Made by a program: the position numbers and the translations under genes. This document shows, one piece after another, positions 14,685 through 15,683 of a stretch of 15,683 bases of DNA (the stretch's first letter is position 1; the number at the start of each line of letters is the position of its first letter). The notes beneath the pieces are model-generated. The model saw only the letters and a list, made by a program, of their open reading frames with translations, was not told the DNA's origin and did no database searches. The stretch is from RGIG3102 sp045633415 (lineage in GTDB: Bacteria; Bacillota; Clostridia; Oscillospirales; Ruminococcaceae): the NCBI GenBank assembly GCA_045633415.1, contig JAZQYH010000115.1, positions 1-15,683 of the forward strand, given 5' to 3'.

Positions 14685-15080
14685 ATGCATATCACACAAG
14701 AAACTGATTACGCTATCAGAATTGTATACTGCCTTGCCAATACAGAAGGCAGAAAAGATGCCCGTTCCATCAGTGAGGAGATGGGTGTTACTCTGCGCTT
14801 TTCCCTTAAAATACTGCATAAACTGGTGCAGAATAACATTGTAAAATCCTATAAAGGCTCAAAAGGCGGCTATGAGTTGGCTCGCCCTGCCTCTGAAATC
14901 AATATGAAACAGGTTATCGAAGCTATCGAAGGTACATACCGGCTTGCCAAATGTGTGGCACAGCCAGGCTATGACTGCGCATGGAAAACACCGGGGCTTT
15001 GCAGTTTCCGTGTGGAATTCAGCCGCATCAGCCAATATGTAAACGAAGAACTTGAAAAAGTTACATTTAACAACCTTTAA
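14685..15080 (+). CDS. Rrf2-family transcriptional regulator, probably Fe-S dependent
   Basis: A 131-residue winged-helix regulator of the Rrf2 family (IscR, NsrR, CymR relatives). The N-terminus MHITQETDYAIRIVYCLA and the wing KSYKGSKGGYELARP (54-68) are typical. Cys90, Cys98 and Cys106 form a C-x7-C-x7-C set at the place where IscR and NsrR bind an iron-sulfur cluster, so it probably senses iron, oxygen or nitric oxide; CymR-type members lack such a set. GAGGAG (14673-14678) is six bases before the ATG. It lies 58 bases after rpoD without a convincing terminator between, so partial read-through is possible. A dyad at 14643-14666 may be its own operator. No iron-sulfur assembly genes are in the window, so its targets are unknown. 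Confidence 0.88.
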   Translation: MHITQETDYAIRIVYCLANTEGRKDARSISEEMGVTLRFSLKILHKLVQNNIVKSYKGSKGGYELARPASEINMKQVIEAIEGTYRLAKCVAQPGYDCAWKTPGLCSFRVEFSRISQYVNEELEKVTFNNL

Positions 15081-15098
15081 TAAGTATCAGTAATAATT

Positions 15099-15138
15099 AT
15101 ACCCCATGCAGAAATATAAACTGCAAGGGGTATTTTTT
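15099..15138 (+). terminator. Intrinsic terminator after the Rrf2 gene
   Basis: ATACCCC (15099-15105) pairs with GGGGTAT (15127-15133). An inner TGCAG/CTGCA stem follows after one A-A mismatch, with a 9-base loop. A TTTTT run at 15134-15138 follows. It reaches the end of the convergent membrane-protein gene and could slow transcription from that side too. Confidence 0.88.
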
Positions 15139-15643
15139 ATATACTATTCAATTTTAAAACAGCGGATATGATAAAAAATATACCAGCGAGGAAACGTATA
15201 TATTTAAAATACTTTGGCTTTATAAACCTATGGGAAATTATATTTGCGATAGTCATAAGTATACAATGCATAAGAGTGCATACTATTGATACAGCGAAAA
15301 TATTGTATCCCTGCATACTCAAATACAAACAAGCCACGGATGCATCCACTGCAACAGACAGGCTGGCAGGGGCTATATCAGTGTATCTTGGCATACTTTC
15401 TGCATAAAAGGCAGACATAGCCAGCCATAGCAGAATAAACACACCCATGATGTTTATATATCTTTGCAGTTGTGTGTGTGCTATGTAATTACCTGTAAAT
15501 GAAGCAGTGATACAGCACAGTAGGATTACACCGAAAGATACGAAAAAGTCTTTAAACCTGATTTTTACCCCTAGTCCGCTTAATATAAATCCACATATAA
15601 ACCCATCGACACTGGCGGCCAACAGGCTGAAAAACATAAACAA
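15137..15643 (-). CDS. ytaF: YtaF/MntP-like small membrane protein
   Basis: A 168-residue, strongly hydrophobic protein with about five to six membrane helices. Two half-repeats carry the family's Ser/Val-Asp marks: LLAASVDGFICGFILSG near the N-terminus and APASLSVAVDASVACLYL in the second half. This resembles the MntP/YtaF group (DUF204); YtaF is a sporulation-associated membrane protein and MntP a manganese exporter. It is somewhat shorter than either. The start is taken as TTG at 15643-15641 because GAGGTGAT (15655-15648) sits at ideal distance; a GTG at 15652 lies inside that site and an ATG at 15637 is too far. Its promoter is outside the window. It converges on the Rrf2 gene. Metal transport is only a family-based guess. 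Confidence 0.7.
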   Translation of the reverse strand: MFMFFSLLAASVDGFICGFILSGLGVKIRFKDFFVSFGVILLCCITASFTGNYIAHTQLQRYINIMGVFILLWLAMSAFYAESMPRYTDIAPASLSVAVDASVACLYLSMQGYNIFAVSIVCTLMHCILMTIANIISHRFIKPKYFKYIRFLAGIFFIISAVLKLNSI

Positions 15644-15647
15644 AATT

Positions 15648-15655
15648 ATCACCTC
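15648..15655 (-). promoter_or_regulatory. Shine-Dalgarno site that fixes the ytaF start
   Basis: GAGGTGAT on the minus strand matches the 16S tail over eight bases. Its GAGG core ends eight bases before the TTG at 15643. It overlaps the alternative GTG codon, which therefore cannot be the start. Confidence 0.7.
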
Positions 15656-15683
15656 TGTCTATGTTATTCCCCGAGCAAAATAA

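Overview
The window looks like chromosomal DNA of a low-GC, Gram-positive anaerobe, most likely class Clostridia. The reasons are the purine-rich Shine-Dalgarno sites, the A/T-rich intergenic spaces with intrinsic terminators, the arrangement of a dGTPase-type HD gene followed by dnaG and rpoD, a YtaF-like membrane protein, and a radical SAM/DUF4130 DNA-metabolism pair common in anaerobic Firmicutes. I cannot fix the genus. I see no tRNA, rRNA, CRISPR array, insertion sequence or phage gene, and no gene-free stretch longer than about 200 bases.

Layout. (1) 16-462: a GNAT acetyltransferase, closed by a perfect palindromic terminator shared with the convergent operon to its right. (2) 590-3396, minus strand: a three-gene operon, read as enterochelin-esterase-like hydrolase, second esterase-like hydrolase, ATP-grasp ligase. 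It has a recognisable promoter at 3429-3457 and the terminator at 546-577. Its function is not known to me and it is the best candidate here for an undescribed system. Its codon use resembles rpoD (no ATA among 47 Ile codons), which suggests high expression. (3) 3589-4065, minus: a YbaK/ProX-type aminoacyl-tRNA deacylase with its own promoter and terminator. (4) 4205-6302, plus: a radical SAM protein and its DUF4130 partner, translationally coupled, divergent from the deacylase gene, with ACAACT-type repeats between and within the two promoters.

(5) 6319-10602: an apparently autoregulated drug-efflux-type operon. A MarR repressor gene sits behind a perfect-consensus promoter whose -10 box is embedded in a 13-base-arm inverted repeat. 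The two half-transporters of a heterodimeric ABC exporter follow. The first half has a degenerate ATPase site (Asp for Glu, Gln for His); the second is catalytically complete and carries a Gly/Pro/Arg repeat at its N-terminus. A terminator ends the unit. (6) 10692-14626: an HD-domain dNTP triphosphohydrolase, then DNA primase and the housekeeping sigma factor, a 'macromolecular synthesis' cluster coupling nucleotide pools, replication priming and transcription. (7) 14685-15080: an Rrf2-family regulator with three cysteines suited to an iron-sulfur cluster, closed by a terminator. (8) 15137-15643, minus: a small YtaF/MntP-like membrane protein.

Several start codons differ from the longest-frame choice. 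TTG starts are supported for marR, the first ABC gene and ytaF. Internal ATGs are preferred for the HD hydrolase (10692) and the DUF4130 gene (5517).
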